From Candidatus Nanoarchaeia archaeon (GTDB taxonomy: Archaea > Nanoarchaeota > Nanoarchaeia > SCGC-AAA011-G17 > JAFCDX01), in the NCBI GenBank assembly GCA_028717785.1, contig JAQUND010000029.1:1-17250 (forward strand): a DNA stretch of 17,250 nucleotides, read 5' to 3'. Below are positions 1 through 8,649 of this stretch, one piece after another. Under the pieces are notes generated by a model. It saw nothing but the letters and a program-made list of their open reading frames with translations. It was not told where the DNA came from and made no database searches. A program made the translations under genes and the position numbers. Each line of letters starts with the position of its first letter. Within the stretch, counting starts at the first letter, position 1.

Positions 1-1959
1 GGGGGTACTAATTTATTTTTTGCAGTAATCTCCGTATTTACTATATTTTTATTATTTACAAATAATTTAAAAGAAAAAAATAATCTTATTGGATATTGGG
101 TTTATTTTATATCATTTATAATTTCTATTGTATTTTTAATTCCAGGAAGATATTATACTTTAAACATTTTAGTAACTTCATTAACATCAGTGGGTTTATT
201 CTTTTCTTTAATTGCAACAGGCGTATATTATTTAATAATTTATCACAATATATTTAATCTTAAAAGCAAATATGAACATAAATTACCAATTAATATTATT
301 AGTTTTGTTATTACTGCTTTATTAGGATTTATCGTTGCTATTGTAGTCTTTCCAGTTGCTTTATTTAGAGAACTTAATTCATTAGTAACTGTATTAACTA
401 AGCCATTTAGTGTTAGTAGATGGATTTTAACTGTAGCAGAATCACACCAACCTTATTTTAATCCTGATTGGGTTTCTCAAATGAGTTTCTTATATATTAT
501 TTTATTTATTATTGGGTCTATTTTATTATTTTATTATGTAGTAAGGCATTTTGATAAACATGTTAACAAATGGGTAATTGCTTTTGGAACATTAATAATA
601 GTTGCTATACTTAGTAGATATTCTTCAACTTCAATATTAAATGGAGATAATACTTTATCTATGGCATTATATTTAGGTTCTTTATTTGTATTTTTAGCAA
701 TGATAGTTTATACTTATTTCAATTCTTTTTATAATAATAAAAGTTTATTCCATAAATTTAGTGATATAAATTACAAATATGTATTCGTATTAATTTGGTT
801 TTTATTAATGGTTATTGTTGCAAGAACAGCTATAAGATTAATTTTTGTTTTAATTCCTGTAACTGCTATTTTAGTATCATTTTTTATAATGAGTTCTTTT
901 AACTATATCAAAAATAGAAAAGATAATTATTCTATATGGATTTTAGGTTTGTTTATAATATTTATTGTATTTATTGTTTTTATACCATTTGCAAAAATAA
1001 CTTTAGCTCAAGCAGGTGCTATTGGACCTATGTATAATCAACAATGGCAATATGCTGGTGAATGGGTAAGAAATAATACTGCTGAAGGTTCAGTATTTGC
1101 ACATTGGTGGGATTATGGTTATTTAGTTCAAACTGGTTTTGAAAGACCAACAATAACTGATGGTGGTAATTTTATTTATGCGTGGAATTATTTTATGGGC
1201 AGAAATGTTTTAACAGGTCATTCTGAACAAGAAGCTTTAGACTTTTTATATCCACATAATACTTCATATTTATTAATGGTTTCAGATGAAATTGGTAAAT
1301 ATCCTGCATATTCTAGTATTGGAGCAGATGTTAATTATGATAGATATTCATGGATAAGTACATTTATATTAGCAAAAGATCAAGTTCAAGAAACAAGAGA
1401 TAATATAAATTATGTTTATACTGGTGGAACTGTTTTAGATAAAGATTTTGTTTATAATGGTATTTTATTTCCTAAATCAATTGCAGGTATAGCTGGATTT
1501 ATTATTCCAATAACTAAAAATAGTAGTCTTGAAAAGACAGTATTTTTACAACCTACTGCAGTTATAGTAAATAATAATCAAAGATATGATGTTCCAGTTA
1601 ATTGTATTTATGCTAATAAACAATTCTATAAATTTAATAATGCTAATGGATTAGATGCTTGTATAATGTTAATACCTACAATAAATCAACAAGGACAAGG
1701 TAATCAATTTGGAGCTTTAATGTATATTTCTCCAGAAGTAAAACAATCTAATTTTGCAAGACTATATTTATTTAATCAAGAATCAAAGAATTTTAAATTA
1801 GTGTATAATGATGAATCAAGTATGCCTTTAGCAGTATTAGAAGGTCGTGGATTAATAGGACCAATAAAAATCTGGAAAATTAGTTATCCTGCTAATATAA
1901 TTTACAATGAAACTTATATTCAAAAAGAATTACCAGACCCAAGAGTAATGGGGGTTTAA
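1..1959 (+). CDS. aglB: AglB/STT3-family oligosaccharyltransferase, 5'-truncated by window edge
   Basis: This is the catalytic subunit of archaeal N-glycosylation. It moves a glycan from a dolichol-type lipid carrier to Asn in N-X-S/T sequons on the outer face of the membrane. The frame is open from base 1, so the GTG at 190 is an internal Val codon and the N-terminus (first transmembrane helices and the first DXD loop) lies outside the window. The visible 652 residues hold several membrane helices, then a TVAE motif (bases 430-441) matching the TIXE/SVSE glutamate of external loop 5, then the family hallmark WWDYG (1105-1119), and a soluble C-terminal domain. A D-x-x-x-K stretch (1285-1299) may be the DK-type motif, but the spacing is not the textbook one. 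Family assignment is very secure. It begins an operon of lipid-linked glycan genes, with the next ATG touching its stop codon. Confidence 0.95.
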   Translation, partial: GGTNLFFAVISVFTIFLLFTNNLKEKNNLIGYWVYFISFIISIVFLIPGRYYTLNILVTSLTSVGLFFSLIATGVYYLIIYHNIFNLKSKYEHKLPINIISFVITALLGFIVAIVVFPVALFRELNSLVTVLTKPFSVSRWILTVAESHQPYFNPDWVSQMSFLYIILFIIGSILLFYYVVRHFDKHVNKWVIAFGTLIIVAILSRYSSTSILNGDNTLSMALYLGSLFVFLAMIVYTYFNSFYNNKSLFHKFSDINYKYVFVLIWFLLMVIVARTAIRLIFVLIPVTAILVSFFIMSSFNYIKNRKDNYSIWILGLFIIFIVFIVFIPFAKITLAQAGAIGPMYNQQWQYAGEWVRNNTAEGSVFAHWWDYGYLVQTGFERPTITDGGNFIYAWNYFMGRNVLTGHSEQEALDFLYPHNTSYLLMVSDEIGKYPAYSSIGADVNYDRYSWISTFILAKDQVQETRDNINYVYTGGTVLDKDFVYNGILFPKSIAGIAGFIIPITKNSSLEKTVFLQPTAVIVNNNQRYDVPVNCIYANKQFYKFNNANGLDACIMLIPTINQQGQGNQFGALMYISPEVKQSNFARLYLFNQESKNFKLVYNDESSMPLAVLEGRGLIGPIKIWKISYPANIIYNETYIQKELPDPRVMGV

Positions 1960-2463
1960 ATGAAATTAAAAGAGATTAGTCTTTTTTTAATTCAAGTTTA
2001 CTTTGTTTACTTCTTTATATTTTTAAATAAATGGGAACCATATAGTAATATTCCTATAGGTACTAAGGGAGTAAATATTTTTGTAGCAATTGTTTTATTT
2101 TTAGGAATAATTTATACCCTATTTTATCTTAATTATATATTAAATGTTTACGTTTTTAAAAAAGAGTTTGGTATTAAAATAGATTCAAAATTTATTTATT
2201 TTTGTTTTATATTTTTATTATTAATTAGTATTATTATTGCAAATACAACTAATTCATTTTTTGTTAAATATGGTGATACGCGAGAAACTTGTAAACAAGC
2301 ATATGCTACTACTTGTCAAACGGGGGCATTATGTTCTATTCCTGAATGTAAAGAAGTAAATTTGGATTATAAAGCTGGGAAGGAAATAACTAAAAAATAT
2401 CATCCTGTCTACGCTATATTTATAAATGAGTATTTAACTAAATTAACAGGTAAATTAATATGA
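1960..2463 (+). CDS. small three-helix membrane protein with four-cysteine tail
   Basis: I do not recognise this 167-residue protein as a named family. Three hydrophobic helices (about residues 5-22, 38-60 and 77-95) are followed by a roughly 70-residue hydrophilic tail. The tail has four cysteines at 111, 119, 125 and 130 (spacing C-x7-C-x5-C-x4-C). Positive charges around residues 67-77 suggest that loop is cytoplasmic, which places the cysteine tail outside, where disulfides are more likely than a zinc site. The ATG follows the AglB stop directly and the stop overlaps the next start (ATGA), so it is cotranscribed with the oligosaccharyltransferase. An accessory role in glycosylation is possible from position alone; the sequence does not prove it. 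Confidence 0.8.
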   Translation: MKLKEISLFLIQVYFVYFFIFLNKWEPYSNIPIGTKGVNIFVAIVLFLGIIYTLFYLNYILNVYVFKKEFGIKIDSKFIYFCFIFLLLISIIIANTTNSFFVKYGDTRETCKQAYATTCQTGALCSIPECKEVNLDYKAGKEITKKYHPVYAIFINEYLTKLTGKLI

Positions 2464-3191
2464 AACAAGAAGAAATATACAAGGATATATACGCTGATAA
2501 ATTAACTAAGTTAGTATTTAGGTATAGATGGATTTATGAGAAGTTTTTATTTGGTTTTAAAAATAAAAAAATTTTAGAGTTAGGTTGCCCAGGAAGTGGA
2601 GGAATTATACAATTTCTTAAAAATGATAATGAAGTTTATGGTGCAGATATATCTGAATCTTCTGTAAAAATATTAAAAAGTAAAGGATTCAAATCATTTT
2701 TAATTAATTTGAATGAAGGAACAATTCCATTTAAAGATAAATATTTTGATGATATAATTTTTATTGGTACTATAGAACATCTTTACAATCCCCAACATGG
2801 AATGGAAGAAGTAAAAAGAGTTTTGAAAACTAATGGAACATTATTAATTAGTATACCTAATCCAGCAACAGGTCACTATCAAATATATCCAAAATTATAC
2901 ACTCATAAACAATTTAAAATATATTTAGCTAAGAATGGATTTAAAGTTAGAAGATTTAAAAAATATGGAATTTGTTTCCCATTTTATAATTGGTTTGTAA
3001 AATCATCTAAAGTAAAAGGTAAAGTAGATACATATGTTGATAATTGGGTTATAGGGGCCTTAGTTTATTTATTATCATATATTCCAAGACCAAAATCATT
3101 TGGTTGGAGCTGGATTTACGAATGTACAAATCTAGACAAGAAAAACGATAGTGAAGAATATATGAAGGATTTTACAACCCTATACAAATGA
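2460..3191 (+). CDS. class I SAM-dependent methyltransferase (Methyltransf_11-like)
   Basis: A 243-residue SAM-dependent methyltransferase of the UbiE/Methyltransf_11 type. Motif I is ELGCPGSGG (residues 40-48), the acidic end of strand 2 is Asp63 in GADIS, and the post-II region has the usual IEHL at 105-108, followed by the NGTLLISIPNP strand. A short hydrophobic patch near residues 197-208 could touch the membrane. It sits between the cysteine-tail membrane protein and the GlcNAc-1-phosphate transferase with 4-base ATGA overlaps on both sides, so translation is probably coupled. The context suggests it methylates a sugar or the lipid-linked glycan, but the acceptor cannot be read from the sequence. 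Confidence 0.88.
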   Translation: MKQEEIYKDIYADKLTKLVFRYRWIYEKFLFGFKNKKILELGCPGSGGIIQFLKNDNEVYGADISESSVKILKSKGFKSFLINLNEGTIPFKDKYFDDIIFIGTIEHLYNPQHGMEEVKRVLKTNGTLLISIPNPATGHYQIYPKLYTHKQFKIYLAKNGFKVRRFKKYGICFPFYNWFVKSSKVKGKVDTYVDNWVIGALVYLLSYIPRPKSFGWSWIYECTNLDKKNDSEEYMKDFTTLYK

Positions 3192-4168
3192 GAATAATTT
3201 TAATTTCATCAATACTTGGATTAATTTTAGTTTTTTTTAGTGCAAAATATATTATAAAATATCTTAAAAGAATTAATCTAATGGTTAAGGATATGAATAA
3301 AAAAGATAAGCCTTTAATTCCTATTTCTGGAGGAATTATGGTTTTAGCTGGAGTTATTTTTTCATTATTAGCTTTTATTTTTATTCAAACTTTTATTTAC
3401 AAAAATAGTGTATATACTATAAGTGTTTTCGCAGCACTAAATACAATTTTATTAATTTCTTTGGTTGGTTTAATTGATGATTTATTAATTTTAAAATCAA
3501 AAGTATCTTCTGCGGGGTTAAAACAATGGCAAAAACCTTTATTGACTTTATTAGCAAGTATACCTTTAATTGTTATTAATGTTGGGGATACAAACATGTG
3601 GTTTCCTATTTTAGGAAAAATGAATTTTGGTTTATTTTATCCTTTATTGTTTATTCCTTTAGGTGTTGTTGGAGCAGCAAATATGATAAATATGCTTGCA
3701 GGTTATAATGGATTAGAAGCTGGAATGGGTTTAGTTTATACATTTATGTTGGGGTTATATTCTTATTTTAATGGTTCTTATGTTGGTGCTTTGATAGCAG
3801 GTGTTACATTTTTTTCATTAATTCCATTTTTCTTTTATAATAGATATCCTGCTAAAGTTTTACCCGGTGATTCACTAACTTATTTACTTGGAGCTAGTCT
3901 TGTTTGTATTGCTGTTCTTGGTAATGTAGAAAAAGCAGCTATAATATGTTCAATTCCATTTTTCATTGAATTTATTTTAAAAGCAAGAAATAAATTTAAG
4001 GTAAATAGTTATGGTTATCTTAAGGATGGAAAAATACATTCATTTTATGATAAAATATATTCTATACCTCATATTTTTGCTAGAACAGGTAAGTTTACAG
4101 AAAAACAAATAACTTTCTTTTGTATTTTAATAGAATTATTTTTTGCAAGTTTAATTTGGGTAATATAA
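3188..4168 (+). CDS. MraY/Alg7-family polyprenyl-phosphate GlcNAc-1-phosphate transferase (AglH-like)
   Basis: An integral membrane GT4 enzyme that transfers a sugar-1-phosphate, usually GlcNAc-1-P from its UDP donor, to dolichyl or undecaprenyl phosphate. This starts lipid-linked glycan assembly on the cytoplasmic face. Seen in order over 326 residues with about ten helices: DKPLIPISGG (40-49), the Mg-binding pair DD at 97-98, NMINMLAGYNGLE (165-177), GD at 227-228, and a C-terminal IPHIFARTGK (293-302). The AG-x-NGLE form, rather than the bacterial DG form, is what Alg7/DPAGT1 and archaeal AglH proteins carry, so the enzyme belongs to the N-glycosylation branch rather than the peptidoglycan branch. 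The ATG overlaps the preceding TGA, and the flippase starts 1 base after its stop. The exact sugar is not determined. Confidence 0.92.
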   Translation: MRIILISSILGLILVFFSAKYIIKYLKRINLMVKDMNKKDKPLIPISGGIMVLAGVIFSLLAFIFIQTFIYKNSVYTISVFAALNTILLISLVGLIDDLLILKSKVSSAGLKQWQKPLLTLLASIPLIVINVGDTNMWFPILGKMNFGLFYPLLFIPLGVVGAANMINMLAGYNGLEAGMGLVYTFMLGLYSYFNGSYVGALIAGVTFFSLIPFFFYNRYPAKVLPGDSLTYLLGASLVCIAVLGNVEKAAIICSIPFFIEFILKARNKFKVNSYGYLKDGKIHSFYDKIYSIPHIFARTGKFTEKQITFFCILIELFFASLIWVI

Positions 4169-4169
4169 T

Positions 4170-5453
4170 ATGCACAAAAAAATTATAGAATTTATTAAGA
4201 AAGAAAAAATATTTCATAGTAGCATTTTACTAGTTTCTTCAACACTAATTTTATATTTATGTAACTTCTTTTATCATTTTTATACTGGTCGTGTTCTTGG
4301 TCCAGAAAATTATTCTATTATTGGTTCTTTATTTTCATTAATTTATGTAATATTCGTTCCATTTAATGCTATTCAGATTAGTGTAACAAAATTTGTTTCA
4401 GAATTTAATGTTAAAAATGAACAAGGGAAGATAAAATTTTTGTTAACTAGATCACTTAAAAAATTATTTATTTATGGAATTTTTATTACAATATTTTTTA
4501 TGTTGATAAGTCCATTTATTTCTAATTTTTTAAATATTCCAAGTTATGCTCCAGTTATGATACTGGGTTTAGTTATTTTTGCTTCTTTATTATTACCTGT
4601 TACAAGAGGGGTTTTACAGGGACTTCAATCTTTTAAAAAATTTGGTATAAATATGGCTTCTGAAGGAATAACTAAGGTAATATTTACAGTTTTACTTGTT
4701 TCAGTTGGTTTTGGTGTTAATGGAGCAACATTAGCTTTAGTTTTATCTTTCTCATTTGCATTTTTATTTACATTATGGCAATTAAGAGATATTTTCAAAT
4801 ATAAAGAAATAGAAATTGAAACAAAGCAAGTATACAAATATTCTTGGCCAGTATTAATAACCTTTTTAGCTTTAACCTTAATATTCTCATTAGATATTCT
4901 ATTAGTTAAGCATTTTTTTGATCCTATACAAGCTGGTTATTATGCAGCATTATCTTTAATAGGAAAAATTGTTTATTTTACTAGTTTTCCAGTAATACAA
5001 GTTATGTTTCCTATGGTTTCTGAAGCGAATATAAAAAAACAACATAAAAAAGAATTAATAGGCTTATTGTTTAAAGCAATGTTAATAATATTTTTAATTT
5101 GTTTAGGTATAACTGGATTTTATTTTATATTCCCTAATTTTATGGTAAATTTATTATTTGGTGCTGATTATTCAAGTATAATTCCTTTAATCGGATATTT
5201 TGGAATTTTCATGTCATTATTTTCTTTGGTTTATCTATTTGCATTTTATAATTTATCTTTAAATCAAAAAGGATTTATACCTTTATTAGTATTAACAAAT
5301 ATTTTAGAAATTATAGTAATATATTTATTCCATAATACTATATTACAAATTATAACTTCACTAAGCATGTTGACTTTTTTATTATTAATATCTTTAGTAA
5401 TTTATACTTTTTACAAACATGGTAAAACTATCAGCAATAATTCCAGCGTATAA
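4170..5453 (+). CDS. Wzx/MATE-like oligosaccharide flippase
   Basis: A 427-residue polytopic membrane protein of the polysaccharide flippase family (MOP/MATE superfamily, Wzx type) with about 12-14 predicted helices. The N-terminal signature GRVLGPENYSIIG (about residues 40-52) is characteristic, as is the loop of the VTRGVLQGLQSFKKFG type (about residues 143-158). The likely role is to flip the completed lipid-linked oligosaccharide outward so that AglB can use it; Agl15 is the named haloarchaeal precedent for such a protein. It follows the GlcNAc-1-phosphate transferase by one base. Its last 35 bases overlap the start of the next gene in another frame. The family is secure and the cargo is inferred from context. 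Confidence 0.92.
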   Translation: MHKKIIEFIKKEKIFHSSILLVSSTLILYLCNFFYHFYTGRVLGPENYSIIGSLFSLIYVIFVPFNAIQISVTKFVSEFNVKNEQGKIKFLLTRSLKKLFIYGIFITIFFMLISPFISNFLNIPSYAPVMILGLVIFASLLLPVTRGVLQGLQSFKKFGINMASEGITKVIFTVLLVSVGFGVNGATLALVLSFSFAFLFTLWQLRDIFKYKEIEIETKQVYKYSWPVLITFLALTLIFSLDILLVKHFFDPIQAGYYAALSLIGKIVYFTSFPVIQVMFPMVSEANIKKQHKKELIGLLFKAMLIIFLICLGITGFYFIFPNFMVNLLFGADYSSIIPLIGYFGIFMSLFSLVYLFAFYNLSLNQKGFIPLLVLTNILEIIVIYLFHNTILQIITSLSMLTFLLLISLVIYTFYKHGKTISNNSSV

Positions 5454-6138
5454 TGAAGGGAAAAAAATTTATTCCGATATGAATCATATAATTGATTCTC
5501 TAGATAAAGTTACAAAAGATTTTGAAATTATTTTAGTTAATGATGGTTCTAAAGATAATACTTTAAAAGAAGTGTCTAGAATTAAAGATAAAAGAATAAA
5601 AGTAAAAAGTTATGAAAAAAATATGGGTAAAGGTTATGCTTTAAAATATGGAGTTAATTTTGCAAAGGGAAAATACATTTCTTTTATGGATGCAGACCTA
5701 GATATTAATCCTAATTCACTAAAGAATTTTTTTAAATATATGGAATTTCATAATGCGGATATTATAATTGGGAGCAAAAGACATCCACAATCACAAGTTC
5801 ATTATCCAATTTTAAGAAAGATTTTAAGTAGAGCTTATCAAACAATGATTTATTTATTATTTAGATTAAATGTTAGTGATACCCAATCTGGTTTAAAATT
5901 ACTAAAAACAGAGTGTGCAAAAAAGTTAATGGATAAAGTTACTGTTAAAAAATATGCTTTTGATCTTGAATTATTAGTTAATGCTAAAAGAAATGGGTAT
6001 AAGGTTGTTGAAGCTCCAATTGTATTAGACTATAAGTTCAATTCAACTGTTAATTTTAAGGCTATTTGGGGTATTTTTGTTGATACTTTAGGGGTTGCTT
6101 ATAGGACCCATATACTTAGATATTATGATAAAAAGTGA
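5419..6138 (+). CDS. GT2 dolichol-phosphate sugar synthase-like (DPM1/ALG5-like)
   Basis: A 239-residue GT2 enzyme with the features of dolichyl-phosphate mannose or glucose synthases: IIPAYNE at 7-13, NDGSKDNT at 41-48, metal-binding DADLD at 91-95, GSKRHPQS (118-125), and SDTQSGLK at 153-160, a hallmark of this subgroup. No C-terminal transmembrane anchor is evident, as in the short DPM1 forms. It would charge a polyprenyl phosphate with a single hexose, the donor that GT-C enzymes such as the GT39 protein at 10311-11915 need. The start is fixed by MVKLSAIIPAYNE, so the 35-base overlap with the flippase is probably real. It closes the first operon and is followed by a T-run. Confidence 0.88.
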   Translation: MVKLSAIIPAYNEGKKIYSDMNHIIDSLDKVTKDFEIILVNDGSKDNTLKEVSRIKDKRIKVKSYEKNMGKGYALKYGVNFAKGKYISFMDADLDINPNSLKNFFKYMEFHNADIIIGSKRHPQSQVHYPILRKILSRAYQTMIYLLFRLNVSDTQSGLKLLKTECAKKLMDKVTVKKYAFDLELLVNAKRNGYKVVEAPIVLDYKFNSTVNFKAIWGIFVDTLGVAYRTHILRYYDKK

Positions 6139-6150
6139 ATTCACAACTTT

Positions 6151-6160
6151 TTTAAATTTT
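6151..6160 (+). promoter_or_regulatory. TATA-like box before radical SAM gene
   Basis: TTTAAATTTT lies in the 41-base gap after the Dol-P-sugar synthase gene. The centre of TTTAAA is 26.5 bases before the ATG at 6180, the distance expected between an archaeal TATA box and a transcription start, so the mRNA would be leaderless or nearly so. The preceding Ts (6148-6153) could also help terminate the upstream operon. AT-rich sequence makes single hits weak, but four other starts in the window show the same spacing. Confidence 0.5.
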
Positions 6161-6179
6161 GTTAATGATTTTAAAGAAT

Positions 6180-7688
6180 ATGAAAATTTTACTAATTAAA
6201 CCACAAATAACTATATCTAAAAATTTTAAGGGTATAGGTAGGTTTTTTCCTCCGATAGGACTGGAATATATTGCTGCTTTATTAGAACAAAATAATTACA
6301 CTGTTAAAATTCTTGATACAAGTATAGAAGATTGGAAAAAAATCCATAAAAGAACTGATGGAATGGAATATATGGGTATGAGTTTTGATAAAGTTAAGAA
6401 AGAAATTAAAAAAGAAAATCCTGATGTTGTTGGTATAACAACTTTAACAGTAGATTCAGTTAATGCATTTTCAATAGTTAAAGCAATAAAAGAAGTAAAT
6501 CCTTTAATTAAAGTTATTTTTGGAGGACCTCATGTTTGTGCAATGCCTGAAGAGGTAATTAATAATTCAAATGTAGATGTAATTTGTATTGGTGAGGGTG
6601 AATATACATTTTTAGAATTAATGCAAGAATTTGAAAAGAAAAATCTTAATTTAACTAAAGTAAAAGGAATTTGGTATAAAGAAAATGGAAAAATAATAAA
6701 AAATGAATTAAGACCTTTAATTCAAGATCTAGATAAATTACCTTTTCCAGCTAGACATTTAATTAATTATGAAAAATATGCTGAAGCAGGAAAATATCTT
6801 CAAGGTTCTAGAAGAGTTGAAACAAGAAGAGATACTATAATATCTTCAAGGGGTTGTCCATTCAATTGTATTTTCTGTACTATTAGTATTTCTATGGGTA
6901 AACAATTTAGAGCAAGAAGTCCTGAAAATGTAATAAAAGAAATAGAAGAAATTATAGAGAAATATAATGTTGGTGATATTGGATTTGAAGATGATAATTT
7001 TACATTTAACAAAGAGAGAACAAATAAAATATTAGATTTAATTATTAAGAAAGGACTTAATAAAAAAATAAGTTGGTCTACTCCTAATGGAGTTAGAGCT
7101 GATACTTTAGATGAAAACCTATTAAAGAAAATGAAAGAAGCTGGTTGTGAAGAAATTATTTTTGCTCCTGAAAGTGGAAACCAATTTGTTGTTAATAATA
7201 TTATTAAGAAAAAATTAGATTTAAGAATTGTTGAAAGAAATGCTAAAATTTGTAAAGAAATTGGACTAAGATGTGGAATGTTTTTTGTTATAGGTTCTCC
7301 TGGAGAGACAAAAGAACAAATTAATGATACTGTAAATTTTGCAAATAAAATGAAAAAAGAATATAATGTATTTCCTATGTTATTTACAGCTCAACCTTAT
7401 TATAATACTGATTTGTATAAAATAAGTAAAGAAAAAGGTTATTTAACAAAGACTAATAAAGCTAGTTTTGAACAAGGATTAATCAATGAAGAAGCAATGA
7501 TTAAAACTTCTGAATTTACACCTGAATATTTGGCTAAAATAAGAAGTGAATTTTCAGCATCAATAGATAAAATGGGAATATTTGAATTAATTAAATCAAG
7601 ACCTTTTGATTCTTTAAGAGCATTTTTATTACATCCTAAATATATCATAAAACATCTTTCAAAACTTTTATATTCTAAATTTACATAG
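6180..7688 (+). CDS. B12-binding domain radical SAM protein
   Basis: A 502-residue cobalamin-binding radical SAM enzyme. The N-terminal Rossmann-like B12 domain covers about residues 1-150, with FGGPHVCAMPEE at 114-125 and GEGEYTF at 138-144; no DxHxxG histidine is seen, as is usual in this class. A linker with LPFPARHL (187-194) leads to the radical SAM core, whose cluster cysteines are 226, 230 and 233 (RGCPFNCIFC). The relatives that have been studied methylate or rearrange unactivated carbons, so a role in building an unusual sugar or lipid is plausible here, but the substrate is unknown. I chose the ATG at 6180 (MKILLIKPQ), which fits the family and the TATA-like box; TTG 6159 and ATG 6165 would add seven or five residues. 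A paralogue lies at 11966-13456. Confidence 0.92.
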   Translation: MKILLIKPQITISKNFKGIGRFFPPIGLEYIAALLEQNNYTVKILDTSIEDWKKIHKRTDGMEYMGMSFDKVKKEIKKENPDVVGITTLTVDSVNAFSIVKAIKEVNPLIKVIFGGPHVCAMPEEVINNSNVDVICIGEGEYTFLELMQEFEKKNLNLTKVKGIWYKENGKIIKNELRPLIQDLDKLPFPARHLINYEKYAEAGKYLQGSRRVETRRDTIISSRGCPFNCIFCTISISMGKQFRARSPENVIKEIEEIIEKYNVGDIGFEDDNFTFNKERTNKILDLIIKKGLNKKISWSTPNGVRADTLDENLLKKMKEAGCEEIIFAPESGNQFVVNNIIKKKLDLRIVERNAKICKEIGLRCGMFFVIGSPGETKEQINDTVNFANKMKKEYNVFPMLFTAQPYYNTDLYKISKEKGYLTKTNKASFEQGLINEEAMIKTSEFTPEYLAKIRSEFSASIDKMGIFELIKSRPFDSLRAFLLHPKYIIKHLSKLLYSKFT

Positions 7689-7695
7689 GTTTATT

Positions 7696-8649
7696 ATGAA
7701 GTTTTCAATAGTAATACCAGCAAGAAAAATTGATGATTTTCTAAAGGATTCTATGCATTATTTTCTAGATCAAAGTTATACTAATTTTGAAATCATTATA
7801 GTTTCAGATATTAAAGAAAAATATAAATTTCCAAAAACAAGAATAATAACAACAGGAAAAATAGTTCTTTCTGAAAAAAGAAATATTGGAGCTAAAGCTG
7901 CTAAAGGTGATGTAATTGTATTAACTGATGATGATGCTTATCCTGATAAAGATTGGTTAAAAAATGCAGTAAAATATTTTAAAAATAAAGATATTGGTGG
8001 AGTTTGTGGTCCAGGTATTACTCCTGAAAGTGATTCTTTTTCACAAAAATTATCTGGAATGATACTTGAATTTGCTTCAGGTAAAAATCAGTATAGATAT
8101 AGACCAACTAAAGTACAAGAATGTGATGATTTTCCAACTTATAATTTATTTGTAAGAAAAAGTGTTTTTGATCAAATTCAAAAATCAGATAAAAATTACT
8201 GGGCTGGAGAAGATACTAAATTATGTTATGATATTACTAAAGTTTTAAATAAAAAATTAGTTTATGATCCTAAAATACTTGTTTATCATCATAAGAAAAA
8301 ATTATGGAAACCTCATTTTAAACAAATTTTTGATTATGGATCTCATAGAGGGTATTTTGTTAGGGAATTTCCAAAAACTTCATTTAGATTAACTTATTTT
8401 ATTCCTTCATTATTTGTTTTAGGTTTAGTAATTGGTGGGTTATTATCATTTAAGTTTTTAATTATAAAGAAAATATATTTATTAGTGTTAGGAATATATT
8501 TTTTAAGTTTAATTTATAATGCAATAAGAACTAAGAGTTTAATTTATGGATTAGCAATAATTCCTGTAACATTTTTAACTCAAGTTGTATATGGACTTGG
8601 TTTTATTCGTGGATTAATTTTAAAGGAGAAGATAGATAAAAATAGATGA
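7696..8649 (+). CDS. GT2 family glycosyltransferase with C-terminal membrane anchor
   Basis: A 317-residue GT2 (GT-A fold) enzyme. It opens with FSIVIPARK, and the strand that usually ends in DGS is replaced by VSDIK. It carries KRNIGAKAAKGD (61-72), the metal-binding DDDA at 78-81, and the catalytic-side GEDTKLC at 171-177 followed by VYHHKK. Two or three hydrophobic helices from about residue 232 to the end anchor it to the membrane, so it should act on a lipid-linked acceptor at the cytoplasmic face. It starts 7 bases after the radical SAM stop and overlaps the next gene by ATGA. A TATA-like stretch about 26 bases upstream (around 7670) could give extra internal initiation, but that is weak. 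Donor and linkage cannot be read. Confidence 0.9.
   Translation: MKFSIVIPARKIDDFLKDSMHYFLDQSYTNFEIIIVSDIKEKYKFPKTRIITTGKIVLSEKRNIGAKAAKGDVIVLTDDDAYPDKDWLKNAVKYFKNKDIGGVCGPGITPESDSFSQKLSGMILEFASGKNQYRYRPTKVQECDDFPTYNLFVRKSVFDQIQKSDKNYWAGEDTKLCYDITKVLNKKLVYDPKILVYHHKKKLWKPHFKQIFDYGSHRGYFVREFPKTSFRLTYFIPSLFVLGLVIGGLLSFKFLIIKKIYLLVLGIYFLSLIYNAIRTKSLIYGLAIIPVTFLTQVVYGLGFIRGLILKEKIDKNR

Noticed and set aside
190..192. GTG as the start of the oligosaccharyltransferase
   Set aside because: The same frame is open with membrane-helix-like sequence from base 1, and the family needs more N-terminal helices; the gene is cut by the window.
6159..6179. TTG 6159 or ATG 6165 as the radical SAM start
   Set aside because: The family normally begins at the KILLIKPQ strand, and a TATA-like box sits 26.5 bases before the ATG at 6180, which would place the transcript start at 6180.
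8617..8645. GGAG near 8625 as a Shine-Dalgarno site for the GT2 at 8646
   Set aside because: It lies about 17 bases from the ATG, too far for normal function, and the ATGA overlap already explains translation.
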